The notes beneath the pieces are model-generated. The model ran no database searches, was not told where the DNA came from, and worked only from the letters and a program-made list of their open reading frames with translations. A stretch of DNA of 64,000 bases. It comes from Neurospora crassa OR74A. Taxonomy: Eukaryota; Ascomycota; Sordariomycetes; Sordariales; Sordariaceae. The stretch lies in contig NC_026505.1 of assembly GCF_000182925.2 (NCBI RefSeq), forward strand, positions 4,278,001 to 4,342,000, given 5' to 3'. The position numbers and the translations under genes were made by a program. Positions 12,201-24,737 of this stretch are shown piece after piece (the first letter of the stretch is position 1; every line of letters begins with the position of its first letter).

Positions 12201-15200
12201 TAATAACGCCATTGTGACGATGATGTTCCAGCAAACGCCACGATCAGTTCACATCCTTTTATGTATACGTTAGCTACATAGGTAGGTTTCAGTCCGAACT
12301 AGCGAAGCACCTTGGAAGATGACTGGCCAGAAGGAACCGGCTTCGATGCCATTGGTGTTGTCGCAGATGCCCGGAGGACGACTCCTTGGTGTAACCCGTC
12401 CGCCCGCATAACCTGTACAACCTCACAACTGCCGTGGCGATAGGTACTAGTGTAGTGTACATGCTTGCGGGAACCAGGTGCTATCTACCTTGCCCGGTGT
12501 TTTGTGTGTCGCAGATTCGCGCCGGAGCCGGGAGTGTATCAAACCAACGTCCACGACCTCTTCACGGCAATCCAAGGGTAGTAGTACCTGGACAAGCATT
12601 GGCCGCTGCCTTGGGAGACTGAGAATTCCGACTCGGTGTCCCCTAAATTCTTCACAACCAAAACAACAACAACAACAGAAAAAAGATTGCCCATCTAAAA
12701 CACACCGTCATTACCCTGCTGAAACGTCCATAATCATGAGCGGGAAATCCTAAAAAGATATTGTTGCTTTTTCAGAAGGACCAACTGATGCGGAGATCCC
12801 CCTGCCTGGCAGTGTATGATAGCGGGGGGCCGGGGGGGTTGGCAGCAGGGGCACATTGTCATCGTCGGGAGTTATCCATTCGATCGACATTGCAAGATGG
12901 AGATAGCGGCTTTATAAAGATGCAAAGTTGTTTAGGGGATTTCGAGCTGATGCTAATTGAAGGACAGGCTCCATTCCAGGTAACACCATGCACAGGCACT
13001 GTCAGATTCAGCAATAATCCGTCCCCCAGATTTCTTCCCCTGTCCCCTCCGGTTTGCATACCGGTCCAAGTGTCACCGTTCGCCGATGGGAACTGAACGT
13101 TCTTTGCTGACGATAACTGTAATCACATCTCGGGTTGTACAGCGGCCGCCCAGATTGAGAGACGAGAACAAACATCTTTTTTTTTTTTTTTTTTTTCCAT
13201 GACCGCCTTTTCTCAATATGACATGGGAAGATGAGCAAGAACGCCGCCCAAGGCTCATGGCCCAGACATACCTTGGGCTTTCAATCCTTCGGTGCCTGTT
13301 GTTGGTAGCTTTGTAAATGATTTCGGACTCCTTGGGCTGCCTGAGCCATTTGAGCCACATGAGCCACTCTCCTGTTTGGGCGGACTGGGGAAGAAGGTCG
13401 GTTGAGATGAGGAGGATCTTGTTGGCGGTAATCGCCATCAGTTAAAACTCCTTAGCAATTCGATGCTCCACGGTGATCACACAATAGCTGGTCATTCGCG
13501 AGATATCAACATGATGGGCATAACAGGAAATGCATTGAACAAGGCCGAGAGAAAGTTGACATGGTCACATTGGGATAGGAGGGTAGAGCTGGTGGAGGTC
13601 TTTTGAGATATCGATATCTCTTTTTTCATGTTAAAATCAATAGGATGAGCCTCTGTGTGCGATGATTGGACCAGAAGGAAGGCGCCACTGGCGGTTGTCG
13701 CGACATACGGATGATGCATGGCAAAGCATTCGACCACCCGATACTCACAATGTCGAGAAGAAAAGCTTCAAATCGGTAACTCGAAGCATGATGGAATGCT
13801 GAGTCCGATGGCGCCTGCTGCAATCAACCGGTCAAGGCAGCTTTTGCGATGATGCGGTAGGCGACAACACAGTTGAGACAGTATCAGGAAATGCTGAATC
13901 GACGTATCAGTTTTGGCATTCTGGGTTTCGGAATGCCATACATGCTCCAGTCTCGAATAACGCTCGGGTGTTACATGTATCGGACAGTAAGAACACCTTC
14001 TGTCATGACTTTCCTTGGCCAATGACTCCGACCATCCCAAGAGTTCAAAAGCAACATCACCGGCAGCATCGTCCGACTCGAAGCTTGGAAGAACCAGACG
14101 ATGTCGAGGATGGCCTCCCACACTGCCAATACTGCTACACTGCACAGCATGTGAGTGAGCAGCACTGGCGAGAACGAATGCTCCAATCAAACGGACAGTT
14201 CAATGCTGCCGCCGCCGACGATGTCGAGAGGGAAAATCCAATCACAGACACCTTGGCATTCCCAGTCTGAGACCCCATGGCGTCCAATCTTACCAATAAG
14301 GCCCTGGTCGAAGGGGTCTCGGGCCCCTGGTTGGCCCTCTCCACTCGTGTCCTCGGGCCTGTTCGTCTTTTACCCGTTGTGGCAGCCAAGGTGTGAAGGG
14401 ACCCGAAGCCACGGCTATGAGGCTTGGGATGAGAACCAGACGCGCCGTTTTGGTTCCGTACTATGGTGTTGGTGCCGTTTCTGCAAGCGACTTGGCTCTG
14501 GGGGCATTTGATGTGTAGTGTGATTCAGGTGTTGAAATTCCAGGATCCGTCGGCTTCTTCTCGCGAATCTTGGTCACGACGGTGAGTCTGCAGATGATTG
14601 ACCAGCACGTCTTCCCTTTGTATCCATCCAGCTGACCGTCAAAAAGATCAAAAGCTCGTGAAGCACAGAACCCCAATCCCTGATCGATGAGGGGGAAGTG
14701 TGGTGGTGTGTGAATTGCTGTGAAAGTCTGCACATTTTTGCAGCGCTAAAAGATGGCGTAAAAACATTAGCGGAGACTGCTTCAACCCGAAGCTCGAAGT
14801 AAGAAAGAGAGACAAGGCATTGCAAGGCAAGGGTTCCACGTCCAAAGGGTGAGCATTCGGATGGGAAAGTGGACTCGACAGTCCGGCTAACTTGAAACGC
14901 GAGTCTTTATCACTGTTCTGATCACCCACGTGCAAATTGCGCTTCCTTGATTCCCATCATTCTGTCGATTCCATCATCGTCGTGTCCGATTGTCCTCGGG
15001 GTCCTCATTAAACTTGAAATGCACGGTTGACCGTGCCCCTCTCCGCCTCCCCTACAGTGCCCGGCCGTCGATAAAGCTTATGGAGGAGGATTGCGAGGTT
15101 GGTGCTTGTACGGCACCCGCTGGGGAAATGGTGGTGGTGGGAAGGAATGGATAGGCGTGCAGAGAGATTTTGGGAGGCTCAGAACGTTTTTTTTTCTTCT

Positions 15201-16020
15201 TCTTCTTATTTCTTTTCTGACTGGACTACTGCCTCTGATCTCGGTCATCCTTGCAACCCCCCTTCATTGGAGCTCATTCCTATTGCGACGCCGGCCTCAG
15301 GGGAAAAGGCGAGAATGGAGATGGGTGTGCGATACAACCACAAGAAACTAGGAAGATGGTGTGTGTGTGATGGACAAGAAGTCAAGAACCCGTCACTCTG
15401 TCCAGTCCAGTGTGTCATGCATTGGGATGCATGCGATCGAAGACATGCGGTGACGCTAGGCGATCTGTTGACTGTAGGTATGCTGCTGTATGCAGGTAGG
15501 TTTAGGTGCAGCATCCAAAGCCAACCTCCTGTCTTCTCTCTGACCGTTTTTGTGCTTGATATGCGCACCGTTAAATCTGAAATGTGCTGCGACCACCCAC
15601 CAGACAACCACACCATGCCACCGTCCGGACGGCTACCACGGCTGGCACGGCTTCCACGTTGTGCGACGGAGGACAGAGGACGGTGGCATGCCAGGTTGAC
15701 TTGTCTCGTCTCGTCTGTACCTCAGTACCATCCCCAGCACACCCCCCCCCCCCGTCAGGTCCTGACCAGGTCGTGACAAGCGTAATGACCCCATGCAGAA
15801 CTGGGTCTCGTTAAAATAACATCTGCCCACCGTCGTGGATCCCTCTGCCGTTCCTCGTTGCTCCTCTCCATTTCCTCCATCAGAATAGTACGACGCCAAG
15901 CCAGAGCAGCACACAAAATAGCCTTTGGTCTTCTAATATTTACCTGCGCCTGCCCTTCCCCAGGGCTTCAACATTTACTACACTGCTCTCTTCATCCAGA
16001 ATCCCATCTCCAGCCACATC
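9227..16020. other. long gene-free region (about 6.8 kb)
   Basis: No supported protein gene or tRNA is seen. The region contains an A-run of about 20 at 9424-9443, C-runs near 10110 and 15740, a T-run near 13178-13196, and CTT-rich tracts near 15187. Open frames are short, lack family signal and overlap on both strands. Part of it is probably the regulatory region of the gene at 16021. A non-coding transcript cannot be excluded from sequence alone. Confidence 0.45.
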
Positions 16021-17250
16021 ATGTCGACAGATACACAATCCCTCCCGACCAGGGAGAGCACACCAAGTTTTACAAGACCCATATCAGAGACACAGACATC
16101 CGATATCACAGCCGCCCAGGTCTACACCCGCAATCCATCTTGCGACAGCACAATGTACGGCGAATTTCCCGAAGTGGTGGATGCCAAGAGGGTAGAGCAG
16201 CAGGGGGATGAGGAAACTGTCCCGGCCTTGCCTCAGAAGAGTGCTCTGAGGGCTTCAAGGTTGCTTGACAGCTTGGCTCAGCTCAAGATGAGTGGCACGG
16301 TTGAGACTGCCGAGTTGGAAAAGCCGTCTCCACTTGGCGACGTCTATCTCTCTTCCGAGGAGGAAGCTTCCTCGGACACCGACAGCCTATCCGACTATGT
16401 CTACGAGTCCAGCAACGAGAAGGAAGCCTCTTCCGCCACAACGACCTCCCGACGAAGTAGCCGTGAAGACACGGCCCGTGTTGTTTCGGTCATCTTTTCT
16501 GGCAGGCCCTCGATCGTCGACCTCGCCACCCTCAGGAGGGGTTCCGCCGCGCCGAGCCTAGGGGGAGGCCACATGAGGAAGCGGTCAAGCACAGTGTCCT
16601 GCAATATCCCCATCGAGCGGACAGTCACACCAGCCAGCCCCATGTCCGCTTTTGCGCTTCCCGAAAGGAAGAGCAGTCTTCCCATCGATATGATGCCCAT
16701 GAGGAAGCCTCACTTTCTCAACGTCGACCCGTTCGCAAACAGCAGCTCCATCTCGCTGGAAGTTCCTAGAGCCGATACTCCAGAGGACGTGACGAGCCCG
16801 GCGAGATCTCCCAGGACACCAACTTTGACTCTGTTGAAGGGAGTTACGAGGACCTTCAGCCTCGTTAGGAAGAGGAGCCGTCCGGCGCTGGCGAGCCCCC
16901 AGCCACTGTCAGAGCGCACCACACCGCCTCCTTCAAGACACTCTATGAAGCCGCCACCGTCCCGCAGCAGCATGATGCCGCTCTCTGTCACCACTCCTCT
17001 CCCTGAGGAAGGCCCGGAGCAGCTTGGTGTACCGGGGTCACCCGCTACCTCTGATAAGTCGTCAAGGAAGAATTTTAGAATGTCCACGCCATCTGGGCCA
17101 TGCTCATCGCCACAGCCTCCATCACTGCCAGAGGATGCTTCGCCCGTCTCTCCTCTTTCTCCTACCAGCGTCCCAAGGAGAGGACTCCTCAGCGGGTTTG
17201 CGGCAAGGCGCAAGAGCATCAAGCTGACGGGACGGATCAACATTGCATAA
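16021..17250 (+). CDS. hypothetical Ser/Pro-rich disordered protein
   Basis: I do not recognise a named family. The gene is one uninterrupted 409-codon frame with strong C-ending codon bias, starting at the first ATG (MSTDTQSLPTRESTP). The protein is rich in Ser, Thr, Pro, Arg and Glu. It has an acidic patch DVYLSSEEEASSDTDSLSDY near residues 107-126, then basic and serine clusters (RRSSRED, RKRSSTVS, RKSSLPID) that look like basophilic-kinase sites. The C-terminus is basic (RRKSIKLTGRIN). There is no signal peptide or membrane segment. It may be a phosphoregulated cytosolic or nuclear factor, but no function can be assigned. It stands alone between two long gene-free stretches, which suggests extended regulatory sequence. 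Confidence 0.8.
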   Translation: MSTDTQSLPTRESTPSFTRPISETQTSDITAAQVYTRNPSCDSTMYGEFPEVVDAKRVEQQGDEETVPALPQKSALRASRLLDSLAQLKMSGTVETAELEKPSPLGDVYLSSEEEASSDTDSLSDYVYESSNEKEASSATTTSRRSSREDTARVVSVIFSGRPSIVDLATLRRGSAAPSLGGGHMRKRSSTVSCNIPIERTVTPASPMSAFALPERKSSLPIDMMPMRKPHFLNVDPFANSSSISLEVPRADTPEDVTSPARSPRTPTLTLLKGVTRTFSLVRKRSRPALASPQPLSERTTPPPSRHSMKPPPSRSSMMPLSVTTPLPEEGPEQLGVPGSPATSDKSSRKNFRMSTPSGPCSSPQPPSLPEDASPVSPLSPTSVPRRGLLSGFAARRKSIKLTGRINIA

Positions 17251-20200
17251 AGCGACGCGACACGCAGCATGTACCAAACCGAACCGGACACTGATATTTT
17301 TTCTTATTTTTTTACGGCATATTGCAAGCATGGCGTTTTAAAGCTTGGGGAGCGGGCACAGTCCGCAGTATCGCATACAACAAAGAAGAGGTTGAGTTGG
17401 GAGACCTAAAATGGAAAAGAGACGCAGGCGGGAATGACTTGGACACACAACACAAACAGATTTCGGATCACATGGCGAAGCAGAGAGAGAAAGAGAGAGA
17501 GAGAGAGGTATTCGACATCTGTCATGCCTGCGCAAAAGCATATTCAAACACAGCAGGCGGGCAATTATCTTGTCTTTTTTTTTTTTTCGTTTTCTTTCAT
17601 ACATATTGAATGGAGTTCTCGGGTCATGGGAGGTTTTCACGCAACGTCATCTTCGGTTGCTCTGTTTTCTTTTTTTCGTTCGCTTTTATTTTTTTTGTTG
17701 TTTCTTTTTCTAGACGAATGTTATGATACCACAGGGCGCTGTTCTGGTTTCTTCGTTCCTTCACAGGCACAATATCTCCGCCACTACGCACTATTTCCAT
17801 TCACTGTCTGGATGGCTTCTACAAAATTCAAAGACAGGCATTGTTTGCCAAAACAACATACAGAATCACACTCACGTCGCTACCGTGGCTTGCTATGATG
17901 AACGTAACATTGTATTTGCTCTTTAAAAGATTCAATGGAATCAAGAAGCAGATCCCCACCACACTTGCACCTCGAAATCGGTCATGCCGGCCTGCCATTG
18001 AATGTCACCTTTTTTCTTCATGCCTCTGTTCTTCGTATGGTTTTAGATGTATTTTCCTCATGCCACACCGGGTTCCTGGCGAGCCATGCTACTATAATCG
18101 GCTGCCCTGGATGCATACCCTGCCAATGTTTCTTTGAAGTAGGGATTATGCGGAGATAATGGTTCCGTAGGGGTAATCGCTGGCGAAGACTGGCCTCAAT
18201 GAGACGTCTTGGGCTCTTGGCTTCACTTCCCGTTCCCCTGTCCAGCTTCCATTGCAGCAGCACACATCGGAAAAATTTCAAACTTCTTTGACAGTGCATG
18301 AACTGAATGCAGGTACAGCTAGCTAGTGTAGTCGCTGTAACTTTTACAAGGCCGAATCAGGGGAAGAATGACTTGCAGGTCAGCAAAGGCTGATGAAATG
18401 CACGAACATCATGGAAGCCGAATCACCTCAAAATTCCAAGACGTCCGATTTCGCAACACGAGGTGATGAATATCCCGCCCTCCGTTATCTCTCAAACGCG
18501 ATTCAGGAAATTTGTTTCATCGTTTCATCGTTTTGACGCCTTGATAAGGTAAGTCCATGGTACAGTCTCCGACATGTTCCGCATACCAACTCCACCAGCT
18601 CTCAAGGTCCCCCGTCCCCCGTGGCCATCTCCGTTTTCTTGGTTCGTCAAACAGAATCAGAGAATCCGGAGGCAGATTTTAAAATGAGATTGGAGAGATC
18701 TAAACCGTACGGGTATGGAACCGAACCGGAAACGGACGACGATAACAACACCGATGTCTATTTTCATGGGATGCATGGAGACCATGGGTAGCCATGGGAA
18801 CCCAGCCAAGGGTGGGTCATCCGTGCGTCGGATGGGCTAGGTGTAATTATGGGGCCTCAGAGGATGAGGGAGAGGGGATTCGGAAAACGGAGACGGACAC
18901 AGTGAACCGGGTGGACTAATGGATGGGTTGAAGGCTGAAGCTTGAAGGAGGTCCGAGCATTGAAATAAAAAAGCTATCGTCACTCAGACACTCAACATGG
19001 ACTTCACTTTACCTGATCAGGTCGGATTCGCCGAAGTGTCTCTTCGGGCTCCAGAAGAAGTTACTGACGACGGATCAAATGGGGGAAATAAGGGAATGCA
19101 GTCAAATGTGGGGCCGATGCAACTTTGGATAAACGCTGCGTTCCCGGTCCTAAATCCTTTTCGCCAATCTCGGATCCTGTACACGAATCCAATTGTGATG
19201 TGATTCGTTAGCGTGGTGGTTTGTAGTGTCTGAGGCTTTCCCCAAAACCCCAACGCAAAAGATCATGACAATCGATTGACCAAAAAAAAGAGAAGTTTTG
19301 GATGTCACTTGCGCTGGGATATGTGCTGGGTGTTTTTGGTGTCTACATTCTCGCCCTTGAAGAGATAGTCCATTCATGGGTTCGACATGAAGGCACCTAC
19401 CTGTACACAGATCAAATACATGTCAATAAGCTAAGGGGAAAGTATATCTTGGTTGGCACATCGCGTCAGAACCGAGGTGTGCCTGCCTGTACGGCCCTCG
19501 ACACCCGCATCTTGAGGTCGGCAAGCAGGAAGACTTCTACTGATATACAAAAGTAGGCCATCTTAAGCTTAGACAGAACCACTTAGCGTGAGGAAGGAAG
19601 CTATCGCCATGTACAAGCCAGACGAGCGAGGAGTGGGGTGGACCGAGGAATTGTGTAAAGGAAGTATAAACCAGTCCCTCGGTCCGTTTGGCTGGCATGA
19701 CAGTGGCGTTTATCTTTCAAATCAAGGAAGCACATTGCCAATTCATTAGGCTTCCCATTGTCTTATGTATATATACCTCCCCCTTGATTCCGGTCTGGGT
19801 GGGTTGACAGCTGCCGGCTCATTGTGTAACTGGACCCCACAGTCTGTGCATCTTATGCGCCATCAGCAATTACATACTAAATGCACCGCTGTGCGCCATT
19901 CATCCCTAGATCACCACCGACAACAAACTCCAGCCTGCAGGTATACTGACCATTTATTAGATGGATGATAATCTTGATGCGTCAGCAAGACATAGAGCGA
20001 TATCAGAACGGTTTTATCCAACACAACGACTTTCCAAAGGCTCAATACTATTTGCAAAAGCGTGAGCTTAGGCCAATGCGGGCCAGTTGCAGGCATAATC
20101 TTAGTAACCCGTAGTTGCATCAAACCCGAACGCACCTTCCGCCGTAAAACATCGCACGTCACGAATTTGTTGTTGTACCTTCCATCCCAAACAAGAAGCG

Positions 20201-20654
20201 TCTACAAGCACGCTGGCTTTCCCCGTTTGAAAGGTGAATTAATCTCTTGAGTTGCCGTATCAAATTCCTTTCGGCGGAGCGCAAACAATTCATTGTGTAA
20301 CATCGATCAGATGGAAGCTGTTGAGATCCGTGTCTGGGCGCCCATTCACTGGGATTCCCATTCACCGGCACTCGCTTCCTACTTAGGTAACTTATAAGTT
20401 GCCGCGGTTTCGTATTTGCTCTTCCATTACCACTACAGAATCGTTACCCTTCTTTTTGTCGCCGCTTTTTCCAGTCAAAAGCTGACTCTTATCCGGCATT
20501 GACACATTGGCCCATACTCAGTGCCTCGCCTGTACAGCGTCTCATACGCCGCTCAAAATATTTAGCGACTTGCAGAGGGTTCAGTGTCTGAGGGCAACAA
20601 CGAGGTCCTCTCTCTTCTCGATCTCCTTGACCTGCGGAAAATTCAGCTCCAACC
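17251..20654. other. intergenic, 3.4 kb
   Basis: Contains an (AG)n-rich tract at about 17484-17506 and T-rich tracts at 17574-17590 and 17670-17710. The frame 19302-19556 has a hydrophobic start but no other support. No RNA gene was found. Confidence 0.45.
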
Positions 20655-21488
20655 ATGCCCGTCATCGTCGACCTGGACGCGGAAGCGGCCCCAAAGCCCC
20701 GCATTCTCGTTGTCTCTCTCGAATATCAGGAGTGCTATGACGAATCTGTCAACCGGTTCTTGACCCCCATGACCGAGCTGGCTACTGTTCAGCGCGTCAA
20801 GAAGGCCGCCACCCTCACCCGTCTCCTCACCAACGAGAGTTCTGAGCCGTACTCCGCCATCGTCCTAACTGACGCCGCGCTCACGCTTCCCGAAAACCTT
20901 CCTCTTTGGGAGCACGTCCTCTCTTACCTGCGCCGCACAGGCGCCACCGCTGTACTCACCGGTCAAGTGGCGTGTTTTGTCATCCCCGATGACCTCGACG
21001 ACTTTTTCCGTGTCTCGGGCCTTCCCGAGTGGAAGGCCGGCATGTACCAGCGCAACATCGTCGTGATGAACGAACAGGCCGACGGCATCCGCGACGCTAC
21101 GCACTTTGACATTGGCGACAAGAATGGTCTTAAGGCTGCCTACAGCGTCAAGTCGCTGTGCCTGTCGGGTGTGAAGAGCGAGCACAGGTGGTATGTTCCT
21201 GACGCCACTCAGGAGGATCCAAACCTGAACATCGCCGCAAGACTTACTAGGAGTCCTGAAGGTCGGGATCCGGAGCGGGTGCGCCAGCAAGCTGCGGTGG
21301 CCTACGGTCCCGTGGGAGAGAAGGGTAGAATTGGCTGGGTGGGCGATATCAACACTGAGGACCCCTCGGTCAAGGTCATTTTGGCCTTGTGCGGGCTTGA
21401 TCCAGCTAAGGCCCATGTCGAGCCGTTGAAGCCTCGTGGGTTGCGGTTCGACGCTGCACAAGGACGTTTTGTCGAGATTGAGGACTGA
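20655..21488 (+). CDS. conserved hypothetical protein, possible Rossmann-like fold
   Basis: This is a single-exon frame of 277 aa with high GC3 and an ATG in good context (CAACCATGCC). The order of predicted elements suggests an alpha/beta Rossmann-like fold distantly similar to class I glutamine-amidotransferase or DJ-1-like domains: a beta-strand start PRILVVSLEYQECYDES, then YSAIVLTDAAL, then GATAVLTGQVACFV near residue 97. The cysteine in VACFV sits roughly where a nucleophile elbow would be, but no catalytic triad can be confirmed. It has no signal peptide or membrane segment, so it is probably cytosolic. Function unknown; the fold suggestion is inference. Confidence 0.82.
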   Translation: MPVIVDLDAEAAPKPRILVVSLEYQECYDESVNRFLTPMTELATVQRVKKAATLTRLLTNESSEPYSAIVLTDAALTLPENLPLWEHVLSYLRRTGATAVLTGQVACFVIPDDLDDFFRVSGLPEWKAGMYQRNIVVMNEQADGIRDATHFDIGDKNGLKAAYSVKSLCLSGVKSEHRWYVPDATQEDPNLNIAARLTRSPEGRDPERVRQQAAVAYGPVGEKGRIGWVGDINTEDPSVKVILALCGLDPAKAHVEPLKPRGLRFDAAQGRFVEIED

Positions 21489-23538
21489 ATGTTCCGCGGG
21501 GAATCAGCCAAATCGGCACGCGGAGATGTCTAAGCGCAATCCCAGACATATAATACCGGTATCCATGTTCTTACGGTCCAACTTGCAGTACGGTATGTGG
21601 CTCGCCAGTATCATCTATCTGGCTTTTGGCGAGCCAGAACACTGATATGAATGAATACACATACTGGCATTCTTAGCAGCAGGTTCTACAACCGATATAT
21701 CGGCCACTATACCTCTGAAAGCGACCTCTGCTTCAAGGTGCACTTGCGCGAGCCGTGGTCCTTAAGGATTCACATCGATAGCCATATTAGCCCCAAAGAA
21801 ACATGTCAGACACCTCCTATGGACGACTTGACCGATATCATCTTATACAATCTGTCCCGCTCATGTTTGTGCTATCCCAGCCTTACGCCATTACTGTTGT
21901 TCCAATAATGATCGGGCAATTATTTAATACTGCGTTGCTTGTTAGATTACTCACTCCATTCCCGAATCTCCCTTCAAGGAAACCCCGTTTGTCTCTGATA
22001 CTTTCCTTCCGCGGTACTTGGTCACCAGAAGTCCGACTTCAAGTATATCGGGAATTCATCAGGTCTAGCCACTGGATTCATCAGACTCGTCGACCAGATT
22101 CATGAACTCAATATCCAAACCGAATCAACATGTTCTTTTCCATTATTTCGCATTCGATTGCTAAGCCTAGTACCTACCTGGGCAGGGCCGTTAGCCGCAT
22201 GTTTTACCCGAAAGGAGGGGTTCCACTAACTTGAAAGTTTTGGAGGTCGGCTCATAAGGCGGCCCCACTTCAATAATCGGCTAAACTCCGTTTACAGACC
22301 CACTTTTCGCGTCAGGATTCCGTTCACGCGCCGTCCCGTCTCGGCTCCGACATCTGGCCCCACCTTCCGGCCTTCGGTGGGTTGGGCGACGATAAGGGAA
22401 GTTGAACCGAGTGGATCTCGCTTTTCGCTGTCGCCTCAAGGTGATTTTCCACGTAACACCATACGACATGGAAAGAATTGTTCTTTGTGGAATGAAATGC
22501 TGTCTAGCTTCCGGTCTGATCCTGATACGGCTGCGTGACCAAAGGGGGTGGTCGGCTTCTGGATCGAGGACGGAGCAGTCCCAAACAATCAACAGGACTC
22601 GCAAGGACGCGACCTCCCACGACGTCCCCGTCCATATGAAACAATGATCCGCAAAATCATCAAGTGACAGTTTGTTGCGAACAATGCTGAAACGTAGGCG
22701 CAAGCTTTTTGTTGTACAATAACAATAACATTATGTTTGCTATGTAGGTTTGAGGTCCGTATGCTCCGCATGTTTCTATCTGGGCTTGTTGATCCGGCTC
22801 GTCCATGGGCTTGCTTCCTCCGTCCGCGCGTGCATAATACATGGGGAAAAGGAATTACAAGATGAAGAAAAGTATAAGACAGCGGAAGAAAAGAGTAGAA
22901 GTAGAGGAAGAAGTCGGACGACCCATACGCGTGTCGAGTTGAACTCTCCAAAGCCCATCCATCATTACCCGCCCCCCAAAGCCCAAGAGCAACCCAAACT
23001 ACCCAGTTGGCGAACCGGTTGAGAATATCCAGTGGTCCCCACCCAAGCTGCTCTCGTCTAAAGAAGGGGGGAAAGAATAGTTGCCAACCAAAAAGAAACC
23101 CAGTCATACATGATCTTTTTGTCCGCCCATTAGTGTCATGAGATAAGCGTATTCCTCTAACCCGTGCCAGCCACAAAGCCGATATCTTGCCATCGGTTGC
23201 CGCCTGTTGCCCCAAGTATACATCGTCATTAGTTTTCCGAGCCATGTCGTCTCTTGTTTTTGTTCCCCCGTTCATAAGTCCCGTGAATGAATCGAGATGT
23301 CATCATTACAATATCTTTAGTCGAGGTGAATCGTACCGAAGGCGTCCGCCGGTAGGTGATCTGGGGCCCTGTACCTTCATGGGCACAGCATCCTCGTCGT
23401 CATAAATTCGCCACGAGCGCTAAACCCTTAGCCAGCAATGGCTGTCTGTGGACGAATCTGGAGCCAGGAATGCATTTTACAGCGTTCTGGTAAAGTCAAT
23501 CCATGAGGGATCGGTAACTGCGCAATCTAGCCAACGAT
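21489..23538. other. intergenic between convergent genes
   Basis: This holds the 3' regions of the 277-aa protein gene (+) and the elongase gene (-). No supported gene, RNA or repeat. Confidence 0.45.
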
Positions 23539-24737
23539 TTAAGCCTTGCGAGAACGGGCAGTAGCGGCGCCACTGGGGCGAGCGCCAGAAGCCTTGGCGC
23601 TGACGATATCCTTAGGGTCGGGCAACGGGGCCTGGGACATTCTGCGGAGAGACTTGCGACCAGTGGGGCGCTTTCCGTCCTTCTTGTAGGTAGCAAAGTA
23701 GAAGGAGATGAAGAGGACAAGGTAAGAGCTGAGGATACCAATGCCGGAGAAGGCAGCAAACTCCTCGCCAGCGCACTTGCCAGCATTGGGCATCCACGGG
23801 AAGTAGGTCGAGGTGAAATAGGTGTAAGAGGCGAAGTAGACAAAGCCTGTACGCGCAAAGAGTTAGCGTGGGTGACGAGATCGTTGCGAACGAGAAAAAA
23901 AAAAAGCTTACCGAGGTCAATGATGAACTGAATGATCTGGAGACGGGTGATCCACTCCTTCCACCAGATGCGGATGCCGCGCGCGCTCTGGAAGTAGTAC
24001 CAGTACATGACGACGTGAACAGTCAAATTAAGGGTAATGGGAACCCAGGAGACGGAGGTGGAGCCGATCAACTGGGTGTAGCAGAGAAGAGCAGTGGCGC
24101 CATGGTGGTAGCAGTGGAGGAAAGCTGCAAAATGTTAGAAATCGTTGTACGGCGCGCGACATTCTCTTCTTCAACGGCAACATACTGAGAGGCTTCTTCT
24201 TGAGGAACAAGAAGCAGGTGTCCAGGAGCTCGAGGTACTTGGTAAGGTAGTTCAACTGCACAAGGTTAGTGCCGATCCCAAAAGCCCATCAGGCGGTGAG
24301 CCGCAACAACATACGTAGTAGAGGACAACCAGGGGCTGAGTCCAGCCGCCGTCGATGTGGCAGATGGCATGGAAGATGCCGCCGCGAACGACAATGGGGA
24401 GAAGCTGCTCAATGAAGAGAGCCAGGAGGATAGCGCTGATGGCGGTCAGGTAGAAGTTGTGGATCAGGAAAAGCGTGCGCAGCTTGAAGGGCTCGCGGTT
24501 GCGCATGAGCTCGCGACCGCCGAAGATGATGGTGTAGTAGATGACGATGAAGATGCTGGTCTCCTTGAGAGTGGACATGGGCGTCTCGCCGGGGACGAAT
24601 CTGAAGTCTTCGGCAGGGTAGCCGACGACGGCCTCAAAGGCCTTGCTGAAGATGGGCCATAGATGAATGCCGAACGGGCGGTCGAGGGTGGGCCGGGGAA
24701 GGCTGTCGAGGAACGACACGGGGCTTGCGGTCGCCAT
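23539..24737 (-). CDS. fatty acid elongase (ELO/GNS1-SUR4 family)
   Basis: This is the ER-membrane 3-ketoacyl-CoA synthase of the very-long-chain fatty acid elongation cycle, which condenses malonyl-CoA with acyl-CoA and supplies sphingolipid acyl chains. Exons on the minus strand are 24737-24315, 24255-24186, 24124-23912 and 23846-23539, all with consensus introns of 59-65 nt, giving 337 aa, close to yeast Elo2/Elo3. The conserved [12 protein letters not shown] region, [20 protein letters not shown], the histidine box HCYHHGA (H168, H171, H172) and [14 protein letters not shown] are all present, with about seven hydrophobic segments. The C-terminus is basic (TARSRKA), as is usual for ER retention in this family. 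Yeast Elo2 and Elo3 differ in chain-length range; which one this matches cannot be told by eye. Confidence 0.95.

Noticed and set aside
13768-14389. Overlapping minus-strand frames with a hydrophobic segment
   Set aside because: The frames do not join by plausible introns into a recognisable membrane protein, and codon use is not gene-like.
19302-19556. 84-codon frame with a hydrophobic N-terminus
   Set aside because: No cleavage pattern, no family match and poor codon bias; likely chance.
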